Assembly: GCF_001619985.1 (NCBI RefSeq)
Contig: NW_017264193.1
Span: 3,191,155 to 3,255,154, forward strand
Reading direction: 5' to 3'
Length of the DNA: 64,000 nucleotides
Source of the DNA: Xylona heveae TC161
Lineage: Eukaryota > Ascomycota > Xylonomycetes > Xylonales > Xylonaceae
The notes below the pieces were generated by a model. It worked only from the letters and a program-made list of their open reading frames with translations, did not search any database and was not told the DNA's origin. Positions 21,212 to 34,703 of this stretch are shown in pieces; position 1 is the stretch's first letter; each line of letters opens with the position of its first letter. Position numbers and translations under genes: made by a program.

Positions 21212-24200
21212 ATGGCCGACAATTCTCCTCAGCCATCCCGCGATAACGCTGGAGATTCTCTTCCGACACCGGTCCCTGCTAAGCCTCCTGCACCCTCTCA
21301 CACACGCACATATCAGGGTGAGCACTCCCTTCGCCATTGTGACGGATATTGTTGCTTTTGGAGAGCCAAAGACCCATGCTAATCCGCTGAATGCGTTAAC
21401 TCCGGCAGCCTGCATACCATGTCGACAGCGTAAAGTTCGATGCGATCTCGGCAGTGTAGACAATCCTCATGATCCCCCATGCGTAAGATGTCGTCGCGAG
21501 CACAAACATTGCTTCTTCTCGGCTACACGGCGAAAACGAAAATCTGCGGATGAAGAGGGCGAAGGCGAGGCCGTGGCTGATGGGACTGACAATCATACTT
21601 TCCACGCAAAGAGACCTCGGAAAAATGAAGAGCAGATTCAATCATCTCCAGCACTGCCCTTAAGCCATCTCGCTCGGTCGAATTCTGCCGCGTTTGCACA
21701 GCCATTGACCCCAGGTGGCTCATTCGGACGAGCGCAGCCGCTGAGGCGTCCTTTTTCCGCCTCGCCAAGCTCCTCAGTTTCGACGCTTCCACTCCATAAT
21801 GGCATTGCGCATCAGCGATCGTATTCTGTTGTTTCACCCGGAACTACAACGGCGAGAGCCGACGCCAAGGGAGAACATCTGACAAATGACACTGCGGCAG
21901 AGCTTCTCAGTGCAGAGGTCTACAGCGGGCACGATGCGCTGAATCTTCTTTACGAAGCGGCGGATCGCAGTGGTGATATTCAGAACCAACGGGTTGGAAG
22001 TCAGCCCAGCGCTCAAGTGTCACCCCTAGTCACTAGCAGTACGCCTGCATCGCGCACTGGATCCACGGCTGTGGGGCCTCGAACAAGCATTGGCGGTGGG
22101 GAGGATTCTGGAGCGAGGAATGCCTCCGTACAGCTCGACACGGGGCAGGAAGAACTCCAAGGAGAGAGCAACGAAGGCTTCGCCTTGGATGAGAGCATTG
22201 GCGTTTCTGAGATGGAGGCTGGTTTGAAGGCCTGGTCTCGATCTCGGTTTGTTCGTGCAGGCTGGTTCACTGCACGGGAAGCAATTCTCTACATTCGATA
22301 GTATGCAAGATTAAGGCCGTTTTTGCTCTGTGCCAGGGCTAATGTTTATCCTGCAGTTTCTATGCTTATCTCGCGCCGCTTACTCCCATTTCTCCGCCAA
22401 CATATCGAGATCCAAGCACGCATTCAACTTTGCTAGAGGACGAACCGCTCCTGGCCGTCACCTTGTTGACGATTTCATCGCGGCACATGCAATTGTCCGG
22501 TCCGGGCGGACTTTCCCGATCCTTTGCTGTTCACGACAAATTGTGGGCATACCTTCGGGGCATGATTGATCGTGTATTGTGGGGACAAGAGCAGTTTGGG
22601 GGCGGGTTTTGCGGCGCCGGCGCCATCGGTCGCGATGGATCGTTGCGTGTCCCGTCGGAGACTTGGAAAGGACTCCGTAAAGGCTCGCTCAGGACCCTGG
22701 GTACGGTAGAAGCGTTAATGTTGCTTACGGAATGGCATCCCAGAGCGCTTCACTTCCCTCCTGGAGATGATGATGAGGAAGTTGTTGCGCGAGAACAGCC
22801 TGCCACGCCCCCAGAGGCTGGCCAAGGAATGTTTGCCGCACTTGCTGCCCAGGGCGGAATCTCAGGGAAGAGAATCGGTAGCTGGCTTGAACCTGCCTGG
22901 TGGGTTAATGGTACTTGCATCTTTTTGAATGATCAATCAATAACGCATAAAAACAGGCGAAGCGACCGCATGTGCTGGATGTTGCTCGGTAATGCATTGA
23001 CTCTCGGCTTTGAGTTGGGAATTTTCGACGACGTTGCGGGTGCGCACTCATATCGCGGGCATTATCGTCCCGAATTCGAGTCTCCCCTCTATCGTCGTCG
23101 AGCGAAGCGAGCCCAGAGACTGCTCCTAATCTACCTTACTTCGACGTCTGGCCGCTTGGGATGGACTAATATCATGTCAAAGCCATTTACCCACCTCGTC
23201 TTTGCAAATCAGACTGGTTTGAAGCCTACTGAGCGCAAGGACTTTGAGGTGGGAAACGAATCTGTTGCGAATGAGATCACCGAAGACTGTATCGATTACT
23301 GCTGGATTGAGCTGGCCTCGTTGATGCAGACGGGGAATGAAATGCTCTTCTCGTCGGTCGAGCATACGAGAAATATTATCCGCAACGGCCAATACGTGGA
23401 GAGGTTGGAGTATTTCCAACCAAGGCTCCAGGCTTGGCGCAACGAGTTTCTCAACTTGGATAGTATGTAATTCTTACGAGGGTACTAGAGGGTACATCTA
23501 ACTTGTTGATAGTTCCCATATTCATTCGACACATTCTGGAGATTGAATATGGATACGTACGGGTGTACATCAATTCTCTCGCGTTACAGGCGGTCATTGA
23601 ACGGTTCACCAATGCCAAGGAGCATAGTGAAGCTGAAAACAATGACTCCTCGTCTCTTACAACCCTGTACGCGAATAATGAGTATTATATCCATGAGGTG
23701 GTTGAAGGCAGCCGAGGCGTTTTGCGAACGGTGGTTGACGGACTGTACCCCGGTGGATACCTTAAGCACGCGCCGGTGCGGACAGTATTCCGTGTTGTCA
23801 GTGCAGCCATGTTCTTGTTGAAGGCAAGTCATCATTCTGTTTGACTCAAAACTTTCCCCGAACATTCGTCTGACAGATGTAGACCTTTGCTCTTGGTGCC
23901 CAGGAAGATGAAGCCGCTGTTTCACTTGGTCTCATGGACAGCGCCGTTCATGCTCTTCGTACCTGCGTGGTCGATGACGTCCATCTCGTAACACGCTTCG
24001 CTGATCTCCTCGGAAGATTAACCCAGATTCTACGATCTCGATTTCTCCGCGTGTCGACGAACCCCAACAGTGGAAGCCGTCAGCGGGGAAAGAGCTCATC
24101 TCCTGTCGCAGGAGGTAGGTCTTCTATCCTGATTCTCCCTTTCCGTCGTGACTTTTCCACTTCTCTTGAATTCCAACTAACGGGTGAATCAACAGATCAG

Positions 24201-24878
24201 CCTGCTGCGGCTGCGGCCAGTCGTCCTAACTCCACCTTCCCTAATGGCCCATTCCATCCTCCGTCGCTCTATCATGACCAGACAACAGCATCCTCAATGA
24301 GCAATACCAACAATCAATTCTTCGACGCCAATCATCCCTCCAATACCCATCCCCATTCCAATCTTTACACTCCTAATCCGCTCGAAGGCATCTCCACCGA
24401 GTCCATCGACCCTCACGACAGTAACATTTGGTTCATGCCTCCGCCAATGCATGTCTTTACTCCTCACCCGCAGTCCTCGTATGACGAAGAAAATGGCAAT
24501 TCAGGCGCAACCCCTGCTCCCACAACGCATCAGATTTCCGGCACTGGTCCCACTTCTTCTGGTCGATCGGGAGCCTCCGGATTACGCACTGACGATGGCG
24601 GTGGTGGTGCTGCTCCAACAAGTGGAAGTAGCGGCAGCGGACATACTGGCGCCGGCGCCGCAACGACAAGCGCTCCTGGAAACACATCGAGTCTCAATGC
24701 AGCCGCCACTCCAGGATACACGTCCGACTGGCTTGCCCTACCCCTGGATCCACTCCGAAACAGCTATGGTGCGGGCGTCAACCAGACGACATACGGCCCG
24801 GACATTGGCGGGTATGACTTGCTCGAGGTCCTGCTCAGCGAGATGCAGCAGGGCGGGGAGCCCGTCCTTGATATGTGA
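21212..24878 (+). CDS. Zn2Cys6 transcription factor, Aro80/ARCA-like
   Basis: DNA-binding nuclear regulator. Seven exons (21212-21317, 21409-22300, 22357-22899, 22957-23462, 23513-23823, 23883-24114, 24196-24878) give 1,090 residues. The binuclear zinc cluster lies at residues 37-71: [11 protein letters not shown], a 12-residue loop with DNPHDPP, then [11 protein letters not shown], followed by a basic SATRRKRK patch. This spacing and loop are typical of the Aro80/ARCA group, whose yeast member controls aromatic amino-acid catabolism. The middle region ([12 protein letters not shown], then the long helical part) matches the fungal transcription-factor middle homology region. The C terminus is Asn/Ser/Gly-rich. 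The fifth intron has a GC donor, and two introns have lengths divisible by three without stops (57 and 81 nt), so retention could give longer proteins. Confidence 0.88.
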
Positions 24879-25403
24879 AGCGCGATCTTCTTTCATCGCA
24901 AGTGTTACAATTCTTTTTTACCAACCTATCTACTTCAATTCATGCCTGTTTCTATTTTCTTGGGCCTATCTAAAAAGGATAAAGCGCAAAGCCGGGCGAA
25001 TATTTGCAAGCTTTTCTTTGTATATATTTCTCAGCCGACTTCTTTTGGTCGGCACTTGTTTTCGTTTTTCAACAATTTCTTCTTTTTTTTTTCCCCCATT
25101 TATTGGACGCTTTGCTCACATTTTTCCCTTTCTCGAATTTTTTGGCACTATTTTGGCGCTGTCTTTCAAAACTGGTTCAAGCAAAGCGGCCGACCCTCAT
25201 ACTACCTCCTCGAGTACATTATCTGCTCAAGTCGAGGAACTAGGCGGCAGGCGTTCAGCGAATACTATGAATTTATGACGGGCTTTTTACTTTGGCGCCT
25301 GGTAATTGTGTGGACCAGATTGATGAGAAAAAGTATTCTAGAAAATTGAAAGTTGGATATTTGCTCCGTCTTTTACTGTTTTTTATTTCTACTTTTATCT
25401 TTA

Positions 25404-25434
25404 CTTTCATTTCATTTCATTTCATTTATTTATT
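25404..25434. repeat. TTTCA pentanucleotide microsatellite followed by TTTA units
   Basis: About four copies of ttcat/tttca run directly into three ttta units. A simple low-complexity tract in a convergent spacer. Confidence 0.85.
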
Positions 25435-25727
25435 TATCCCCTCCTTTTATTTTCAATTGTCAACAAATATCTCACAAGTTTTCAACAATGATGATATATT
25501 TCCCGTGCATCGATTTATGAGATGAACGGTTGCTACAAGGCATTTCTCCCAAGAGAGAAGGAGATAGTAATGATTTCCAATGACCGAGGATGAAATGAAA
25601 TAGTGGTACCTAAGGTAGGTAGATATATGTACATGTATATGGAAAATGTTGATATGATTTGATCCAAGTAACGCCAAACCCTGCCAAAAAGCAACCCTTT
25701 GAAAGATGTCGAATTGTCTGACAATAT

Positions 25728-25732
<5 letters not shown>

Positions 25733-25786
<54 letters not shown>
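25733..25786. repeat. (AG)27 microsatellite
   Basis: Fifty-four bases of uninterrupted ag dinucleotides. On the minus strand this is a (CT)27 tract starting 28 bp past the stop of the Sus1-like gene, so it probably lies in that transcript's 3' untranslated region. Confidence 0.97.
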
Positions 25787-25788
<2 letters not shown>

Positions 25789-25814
25789 ACTGAGGCCTTA
25801 TTCACACATTGAGC

Positions 25815-26390
25815 TCATTCCACCGTCACTTCAGCAATATCTTCCAGCTCCTTCTTGACCAGCCGCACGCCATCTTGTATGACATTCTCAGGGACTCTGA
25901 CATTGGGACTCGTGTTTTTCGCATTACTGCCAGCCTTGTGTCCTGCTCCAACTCCATTCGTCCTTGCTTTTGCGTCGTCGGACGAAAACGATCCACCACC
26001 ACTACTACTACCATTACTACCGCTGCCGCCCCCAGTGGCAGCGACTTCTGCTAATATCCGCTTCATCAACCGATCATATGTCGTGCATTCCCCTGAGCGC
26101 AGCAGTTCTAGGCAGCGGGTATGTATGGCTGCTGTCCAGCCCGTGCGTTGGAGGTTATCGAGTAATTGGGCGTGAATGCGCGTGATGCCGCCGTTATGTA
26201 GTAGTGCGCTGTTAATGCTGCTTCGTAGCTCTGGGTCCAGTTGTGCGAGTTGGGTACCAGATATTCCGTTGATGCCTGGGACAGGAGAGGCAGAAGGGGA
26301 TGAGGACGAGGGCGGAGGAATGGGAGCGGGATGCGTACTGCCGTTGACGTGGACTTTGGTGGCCACGCCGGGCGTGGGTGTTGATGACAT
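25815..26390 (-). CDS. sus1: Sus1/ENY2-like subunit of SAGA and TREX-2, with inserted linker
   Basis: Sus1/ENY2 is a small helical protein of the SAGA histone-deubiquitinase module and of the TREX-2 mRNA-export complex at nuclear pores. This 191-residue single-exon frame has the family's pattern of five helices: LRSSINSALLHNG, then IHAQLLDNLQRTGW with the hallmark Gly-Trp, then a TTYDRLMKRILAEV helix, and finally VPENVIQDGVRLVKKELEDI, which matches the VP..V...L...I end of ENY2. Two differences from ordinary members (about 95-100 residues) stand out: a Pro/Ser-rich N-terminal extension of about 45 residues and a Gly/Ser/Asn-rich linker of about 43 residues inserted before the last helix. The assignment rests on pattern recognition by eye; if wrong, it is a fungal protein of unknown function. 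Confidence 0.72.
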   Translation of the reverse strand: MSSTPTPGVATKVHVNGSTHPAPIPPPSSSSPSASPVPGINGISGTQLAQLDPELRSSINSALLHNGGITRIHAQLLDNLQRTGWTAAIHTRCLELLRSGECTTYDRLMKRILAEVAATGGGSGSNGSSSGGGSFSSDDAKARTNGVGAGHKAGSNAKNTSPNVRVPENVIQDGVRLVKKELEDIAEVTVE

Positions 26391-27471
26391 TGTGGATTAT
26401 CTTTTTGTTGGAAATGGAAATACGACAAGGTTATCGACTGACGAGTCTTTCCAGGGATAGAGGGAGAGAGAGAACGGTCTGGGCGTATGTTGTATTGCGA
26501 TACTGTCAATGCGATATTTTGCGTCGGCCGCCCCCAATTACACCTGCGGGAAACAAAGGTTCGCTCGGGGCGCGAAGAATGAGAAACTATATAGCGGATC
26601 GATTCGCAAAGGCGTATTCGCTTTCCAGAATGCTCTGTCAATTACGATACGGTAAGTCCTGATTGATCCATGGAATATTTCAGAGCCAATGCGCCGTACC
26701 TACCTAGGGATTGTCCTAAAGTCCTAACTCGCCAGATCCTCTGTACTTTTCGTTATCGTATGTGACGGAATCCAACAGATATAGCGCTTAGACAATCGTA
26801 TCCATAAAATCATCCAAGAACTTTTTCAAAAAATGGTCGGTTCGATTATGGCGGATATGCAGGAATGCTGGACTGACGTATGTAATGGATCTGAAGGAGA
26901 CAAAAATCCGTGGAGGATCCCCCGCGAACTTTTGCAGAATGCCGGGAACGCAAGAGCTGGAAGGTGGTCAATCGGATTTTTTGTAAGAGTATTCTTCGCA
27001 GACAGTCCAGAAATTAATAGAATAAGAATGCCAAAAGGCGACACAATGCGGGAGAATGGTATTGTTGAACAATTGTGCTATTGTTAGATCGAGCGCCGCG
27101 ACCAACTTGAAGCTCCGATTCTCCGTTCGCTGGTTCGTCCAAAGGGTCCGATAATAGATCTAATCTGATCGATAACGATAAATAGCGGGTAAACATCACT
27201 AAAGCATGAAGGGGACCAGCGCAACCACAGCGCATTGCGCATTTTATTCGCAAGATTTTCAGCATTGGAGCTTTCTTCAATGGAGCAATGTTTTTCGCTT
27301 CAAAAGCGTTTGCATCTTAAATGCTCACCGATCAACTGCTCATGTATTCCTCAATACAGCCTCCGAGGCCTGCCATATTGTACACCATTCTGCAACGTGC
27401 TATAGCACCAAAAGCCAGAACAATACGCTCACAAGAGAGCTGCAGCAAAGCTAATCACGATCATATCAAAG
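26391..27471. other. gene-free spacer
   Basis: About 1.1 kb between two minus-strand genes. The left part, upstream of 26390, should hold the Sus1-like promoter. The word cctacctaggga occurs near 26700. I see no coding region; short frames on both strands have no family resemblance. Confidence 0.5.
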
Positions 27472-28659
27472 CTACACCTGCATGATGATATCCGCGTCAC
27501 GATTCTCCACTGACTCTTCCATGACAGCAACGCCTCCATCAACTTCGACCTCGCCAGCACCAAACTCGTGCTCATCCTCGCTGTCCTGCTCATCACTTCC
27601 TCCAGGCAGTTTGATCTTGGTGGCTTCATCAAGGATAGCCTGACTCATTTCCTTCCATAATCCAATATCGAATTCTGCTGCGTCCGCATCGTATGAAGCG
27701 AGCTTGTCACCGAGTCCGACATCAATCGAGACCGAGCTCGAATCACTCCGGATTCTAGGATTCGGAAGCATTCCTTTCCATGCTTTCTTCATGCTCGCCC
27801 GCCAGCTCTTGCGTACCTCCACTTCTTCCTTGTCTTCGTCTTCACTAGTATTTGTATCGGGTAAATGGCTTATATGGCTCGCATGACCGACGCTGACCCC
27901 GTTGGTGCTCTCGTCATCTGAGCTCGTCAGTTCCATGCTACTGACTTGCCTGAGATATGAAGATGATTGTCGAAGACCCAGCTTGCGTACAATGTTGACA
28001 TCTGAAATGGGCGGTCGATACGGACGCGTTTTGGGGAGCCGCTGAACTTGACCCCGAAAAACGGCGTCAAAGCTGAGGTAAGTGCGCTCGCGGAAGGTCG
28101 GCCGGCAGTTTTGACAGCATTTCCAATTGCATCTTGGCACTGGACGAGGTCTCATCTGGTGCTGCATGCTTTGCTCGAGATTGTCGCCCACCATGGGAAA
28201 AGACATGTGTTGCGGGCTGCCGCCGTCCGTGGAGACAAGAAGAGAGAGGCGAGGGGGCGGACGGCCGTACTCTTCGACCATGGCAGCTGCCTCTGCGGCC
28301 GCAATCTTGTCCCTCAGATTGAGTTTCTGAGCAATGAGAAATCCGACCTGGTCAGGAAGGTAGTATCCCTTCATGATGTCACGGATGATCCAGTCACTGA
28401 GCCCAATAGTGTGGAGATCGCGTGCGTACTTGGAATTGGCTCGAAGCTCCGGAGCCTCGTCCATGACTTCTTCGAGCGAACTTCGTTCCGAAACAGGTGT
28501 TTCGTAATCCTGAGTGCACGTGTAGACCCAGCCGATGCTTGGTGATCTATGACAGATGTAGCATCTGTATGCCCCGAATGCCCTCGTCATCGTAATGTGG
28601 GTACATGCTGGCTGGCGATCTGCCTGAGTTTGCAATCGACGGTTTGAAGTGGACGCCAT
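27472..28659 (-). CDS. conserved-looking fungal protein of unknown function with paired cysteine motifs
   Basis: I do not recognise a named family. Single open frame of 395 residues from the chosen ATG (MASTSNRRLQ); a longer in-frame start exists 72 bp upstream but adds only low-quality sequence. The N-terminal part has a RCYICHRSP motif followed by GWVYTCTQD, and a second cluster CNWKCCQNCRP around residue 180, so two metal-binding half-sites are possible. Between them is a helical segment (GLSDWIIRDIMKGYYL, then FLIAQKLNLRDKI). The C-terminal 170 residues are acidic and Ser-rich (DTNTSEDEDKEEVEV) with a basic WRASMKKAWKGM patch. No signal peptide or membrane segment. The composition suggests a soluble, perhaps nuclear protein. 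Confidence 0.75.
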   Translation of the reverse strand: MASTSNRRLQTQADRQPACTHITMTRAFGAYRCYICHRSPSIGWVYTCTQDYETPVSERSSLEEVMDEAPELRANSKYARDLHTIGLSDWIIRDIMKGYYLPDQVGFLIAQKLNLRDKIAAAEAAAMVEEYGRPPPRLSLLVSTDGGSPQHMSFPMVGDNLEQSMQHQMRPRPVPRCNWKCCQNCRPTFRERTYLSFDAVFRGQVQRLPKTRPYRPPISDVNIVRKLGLRQSSSYLRQVSSMELTSSDDESTNGVSVGHASHISHLPDTNTSEDEDKEEVEVRKSWRASMKKAWKGMLPNPRIRSDSSSVSIDVGLGDKLASYDADAAEFDIGLWKEMSQAILDEATKIKLPGGSDEQDSEDEHEFGAGEVEVDGGVAVMEESVENRDADIIMQV

Positions 28660-30266
28660 CTTGGTTTGGTCTCTTGACTCGTTTTCCCACTTTGAGTGTA
28701 TTCGTGAGTCTAGAACAGGATGAATAAACACATTATCTGGATAACTCTCACGTCAACGTGAGTCTCTCACTTGCCACGTTGTGAGAAAAGAGAAGTTTCT
28801 GGATTCTAATGGTCCCAGAACAGCGTAGAAATGGCCAAAACGTAGTTTATGTTTGAGAGGAGATACTTGATATGTATCAGCTCCTTGACACGACACAAGC
28901 ACAATTGCTCTTAGTGAGATGTCTTCATGAGTATACTGCAAACAGAAGTCACCTTCGTTATGAAGTTCCCCACTCTCATTCACTGTCGAGGGGTAGATGA
29001 TGAGTTGGACTTGAGAGAAGAGCGAGGGATCAGAGGGATACGCACGGAAGGACGAAACGTTAAATCTGGGGACGATAATCTAATATGCAGCCACATAGCA
29101 GCTGTCGTTGCCCAAAGGGAATTGATTGGAAGTTTCTACTTTGGGATATGATCTGGCTTTGTGGCTCGCAAGGGATTCAAGAGCCAACGCGGTATTGCAC
29201 GCTCATCACAATCAGAGATGCAAGGGGCTTTCTTATCGGGTCTGAGAGTTGATATGCAGATTATTGAAAGCTTCATCTTTGTTCATTCCTGGGCGAAATG
29301 GAACCCCATGATATAATTTGGTTGTCCGGCTGATGAAACAAAGATTTGCATCTCTGAGGTATGCAGCCTTGTTGATATTACGCCGTAATTGCTTGGCGTC
29401 GTCCAATATCAATCGTTTCCCGCCGCATTCGTTCTGAGATCATCTTGTGCCTCTTTCAATCGATATACACAACTATACTTTATGTATCAATTGCATTTAT
29501 ATATTTACCGAGATCCCTTCAGCATAGTTCTCTTGAAATTTCCAGTGGTGACAAAGAGCTGAATCCATCGCAATATGATCATGTCATCTGACATGACAGT
29601 TGTTTACATTTCAGGTAGGAGATTGCCGACGCGTCTGATGGATCAGATAAGGCGTGATAGGTGTTCGGTACCGGTACTTGTTCGTTCGGCTGCAAACCAC
29701 GTGTGCTTGCTACCTGTGGAGAAGATGGCGACAACGATTTAGTGGGCTAAGGTGATGGACTAACCCCACTGAAAGCAACTGGTACCGGTACTTTTGATCC
29801 ATTTCTGTTGACGCTTCAGCTCAGCTCGTTCACAGTTGCCCCGTCCCCACCCCCCGGTATCATTTGCCGCCGTCAAGCAAATCGTCAGTCTTATTCCAGC
29901 CCACAATAATCTTGGCTAGAGGAAAGAGAAATAATTACTTCCTGAGGTTAAACACCAGCCGTGCAATAATTCAACAATCAGTACGGAGTGCTTTTGTGGA
30001 ATCACGATATTTCCCTAGTGGTGTCAGTGACTATCATCAACCCTGGTCGACAGCCAGCCTCCTCGGCATCCTCCGACGTGATACTAAACAACTCGGCGGA
30101 CCCCCGTCGTCCGATCACCACCACCCACGCCTGCCACGCACCCATTGTGGCCCTATTACTCGGCATTGACTAAGGAGACACTGCGCGCTTGACATTTCTC
30201 ATCTAGCAGTCCTCCCATCCTGATCCATAACAGCCAATTTTATTACCAACTTGATCACCGGCCAAC
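28660..30266. promoter_or_regulatory. long divergent intergenic region
   Basis: 1.6 kb between the divergent starts of the cysteine-motif gene and the Mpv17-like gene. Two copies of the palindromic word ggtaccggtactt stand at 29667 and 29781, with a cacgtg E-box near 29699 between them. A ccccaccccccgg C-tract lies near 29846. No coding exon was recognised. Confidence 0.5.
29667..29793. promoter_or_regulatory. pair of GGTACCGGTACTT words around an E-box
   Basis: Two copies of a 13-bp word with a self-complementary gtaccggtac core, at 29667-29679 and 29781-29793, in the same orientation and about 114 bp apart. A cacgtg hexamer lies between. It is about 480-600 bp upstream of the Mpv17-like start. 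Candidate regulatory sites only. Confidence 0.35.
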
Positions 30267-31258
30267 ATGTCGGTCAAGTTTCAGCAGGAGACCATCCGCG
30301 ACACGGCGGCCAAAGGGGGCAATGAGCTTGCGCAGTCAGCTGGCGCTGCATTGGCAGGCAAGGCTGTCAAGCCGGGATATCTAGCAGTACGAAAGAGGCC
30401 CTCTGGAAATCCCCCCATCAATGATTCCTTCGCGATGGGAGATGTTGCCAATAACTCAAGAGGCTAACCTCGACAGCAGGCTTATCTCCAGCAGCTGCAA
30501 GCACACCCGCTGCGAACTAAGATGATCACGTCCGGTACGCTTTCGGGCGCACAAGAGTTCCTGGCATCATGGATTGCGCACGACAGAAACAAGCACGGCC
30601 ACTACTTCACCGCGCGAGTGCCCAAGATGGCCATCTACGGCGCCTTTATCAGCGCTCCGTTGGGCCACGTCCTGATCAGCATCCTCCAGAAGCTCTTCTC
30701 CGGACGTAAGAGTTTGAAGGCCAAGATTTTGCAGATTCTCGTCAGCAACCTGGTGGTACGTTCATTCAATCCCACTTAAAAGCACCTTCTGTTCCACCAA
30801 TGTAATGGATGGTGCCAATATCATCTTGTCTGACACCTATGAACAGATCTCGCCGATCCAAAACACCATCTATCTCATCTCGATGGCCTTGATTGCCGGC
30901 GCGCGGACATTCCACCAGGTCCGCGCCACTGTCAAGGCAGGCTTCATGCCCGTCATGAAGATGAGCTGGATCGTCTCTCCGATCTCGCTCGCCTTTGCGC
31001 AAAAGTTCTTGCCCGAGCAGACCTGGGTGCCCTTCTTCAACATCATTGGCTTCTTGCTAGGAACATATATCAACGCGCACACCAAGAAGAAGAGACTGGC
31101 CGCTCTGCGGAAAAAGGTACGGCCCTTTCCCCCTTCTTGCCATATCTTATTTTCAATTTGATGCCATGCAACTAACAATTTATCTTACGAAACAGCACTA
31201 CGGTGATGGCCGTGGTGAGTCCGGACGGCCAGGAGACTATGGCCGACCTGGCTACTAA
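30267..31258 (+). CDS. Mpv17/PMP22-family membrane protein (peroxisomal or mitochondrial)
   Basis: Integral membrane protein of the PMP22/Mpv17/Sym1 family, which includes peroxisomal PMP22 and inner-mitochondrial Sym1. Four exons (30267-30386, 30480-30755, 30847-31116, 31196-31258) give 242 residues. Family features: AYLQQLQAHPLRTKMITSGTL near the N terminus, a Tyr-Gly-Ala membrane segment (MAIYGAFISAPLGHV), a further hydrophobic segment around VRATVKAGFMPVMKMSW, and the C-terminal WVPFFNIIGFLLGTYIN block. The protein ends with a short Gly/Arg/Asp tail (RPGDYGRPGY) encoded by its own small exon. The absence of an Arg-rich presequence slightly favours the peroxisome, as does a Pex11-family gene 4 kb away; this is inference. 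Confidence 0.88.
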
Positions 31259-31920
31259 GCGTGCTGTATATTTTGTCAGCCGTAAGGCCATGCGGGTTGA
31301 AGAGAATTGGATGTGGAGCAAGAGCATCATCGCCCATATATTGAAACACATTTGAAATAGGAACATGTGTGGTACCATCTACAGAAAGTTGTAGCATGTC
31401 AATTTCTCGAAATATACCTCGAATCGAGTCGAATCAAGCCATGAAACAGCAAAAGACAGCGACAGCGATGGATCCCCCCTTTTTTTTTCATAAATTAGTT
31501 CTTCACAAGTCCCAACTTTCTGCAATTCGTATTGTATTTCGAATAGTAATAGCATTCAATGTATAACGAAGCGGATTCTTTCCAGATTGCGATTACAAGC
31601 TGACAACACTCCTGATTATCACTCATAATCGTACACAACTCATCACCAAAGAAAACGTGCACCAAAGTTTTGATGATACATAATCTATTATGCATAAAAT
31701 ATACCCTAAGCTACCATCTTTCTGTCAAAGCATTCAAATGGTTCGAGTATCTAACGAACCCTGAGCAGTTAGGGGTGGAACAACACAAAAGAGAAAAAAG
31801 AGAAAATAAAAAAAAGCATGGAACTCGAACCCAAATGACAACGCTTCTGACGCCATCAGATTCCTTCGTCGTAAATTATTTATCAACTAACAGCCACAAG
31901 AGAATCCCATCAACAGACAT
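31259..31920. other. convergent 3' spacer
   Basis: 662 bp between the stops of the Mpv17-like gene and cdc48. AT-rich, with a run of t near 31480 and a near-pure A/G tract at about 31790-31816. No gene. Confidence 0.55.

Positions 31921-34703
<2,783 letters not shown>

Larger units (their letters stand above)
24879..25814. other. convergent 3' spacer, AT- and T-rich
   Basis: Lies between the stops of two convergent genes, so it contains two 3' untranslated regions. It is strongly T-rich around 25080-25110 and 25370-25450 and holds two simple repeats listed separately. No gene is seen. Confidence 0.6.

Noticed and set aside
24951-25349. Hydrophobic open frames after the Zn2Cys6 gene that look like membrane segments
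   Set aside because: They are by-products of T-rich 3' untranslated DNA (long Phe/Leu runs).
31740-31870. B-box-like ggttcgagttcc on the minus strand (near 31824) with a T tract behind it, suggesting a tRNA
   Set aside because: No D arm, no matching acceptor stem and only a partial anticodon-like hairpin; probably chance or a very decayed fragment.
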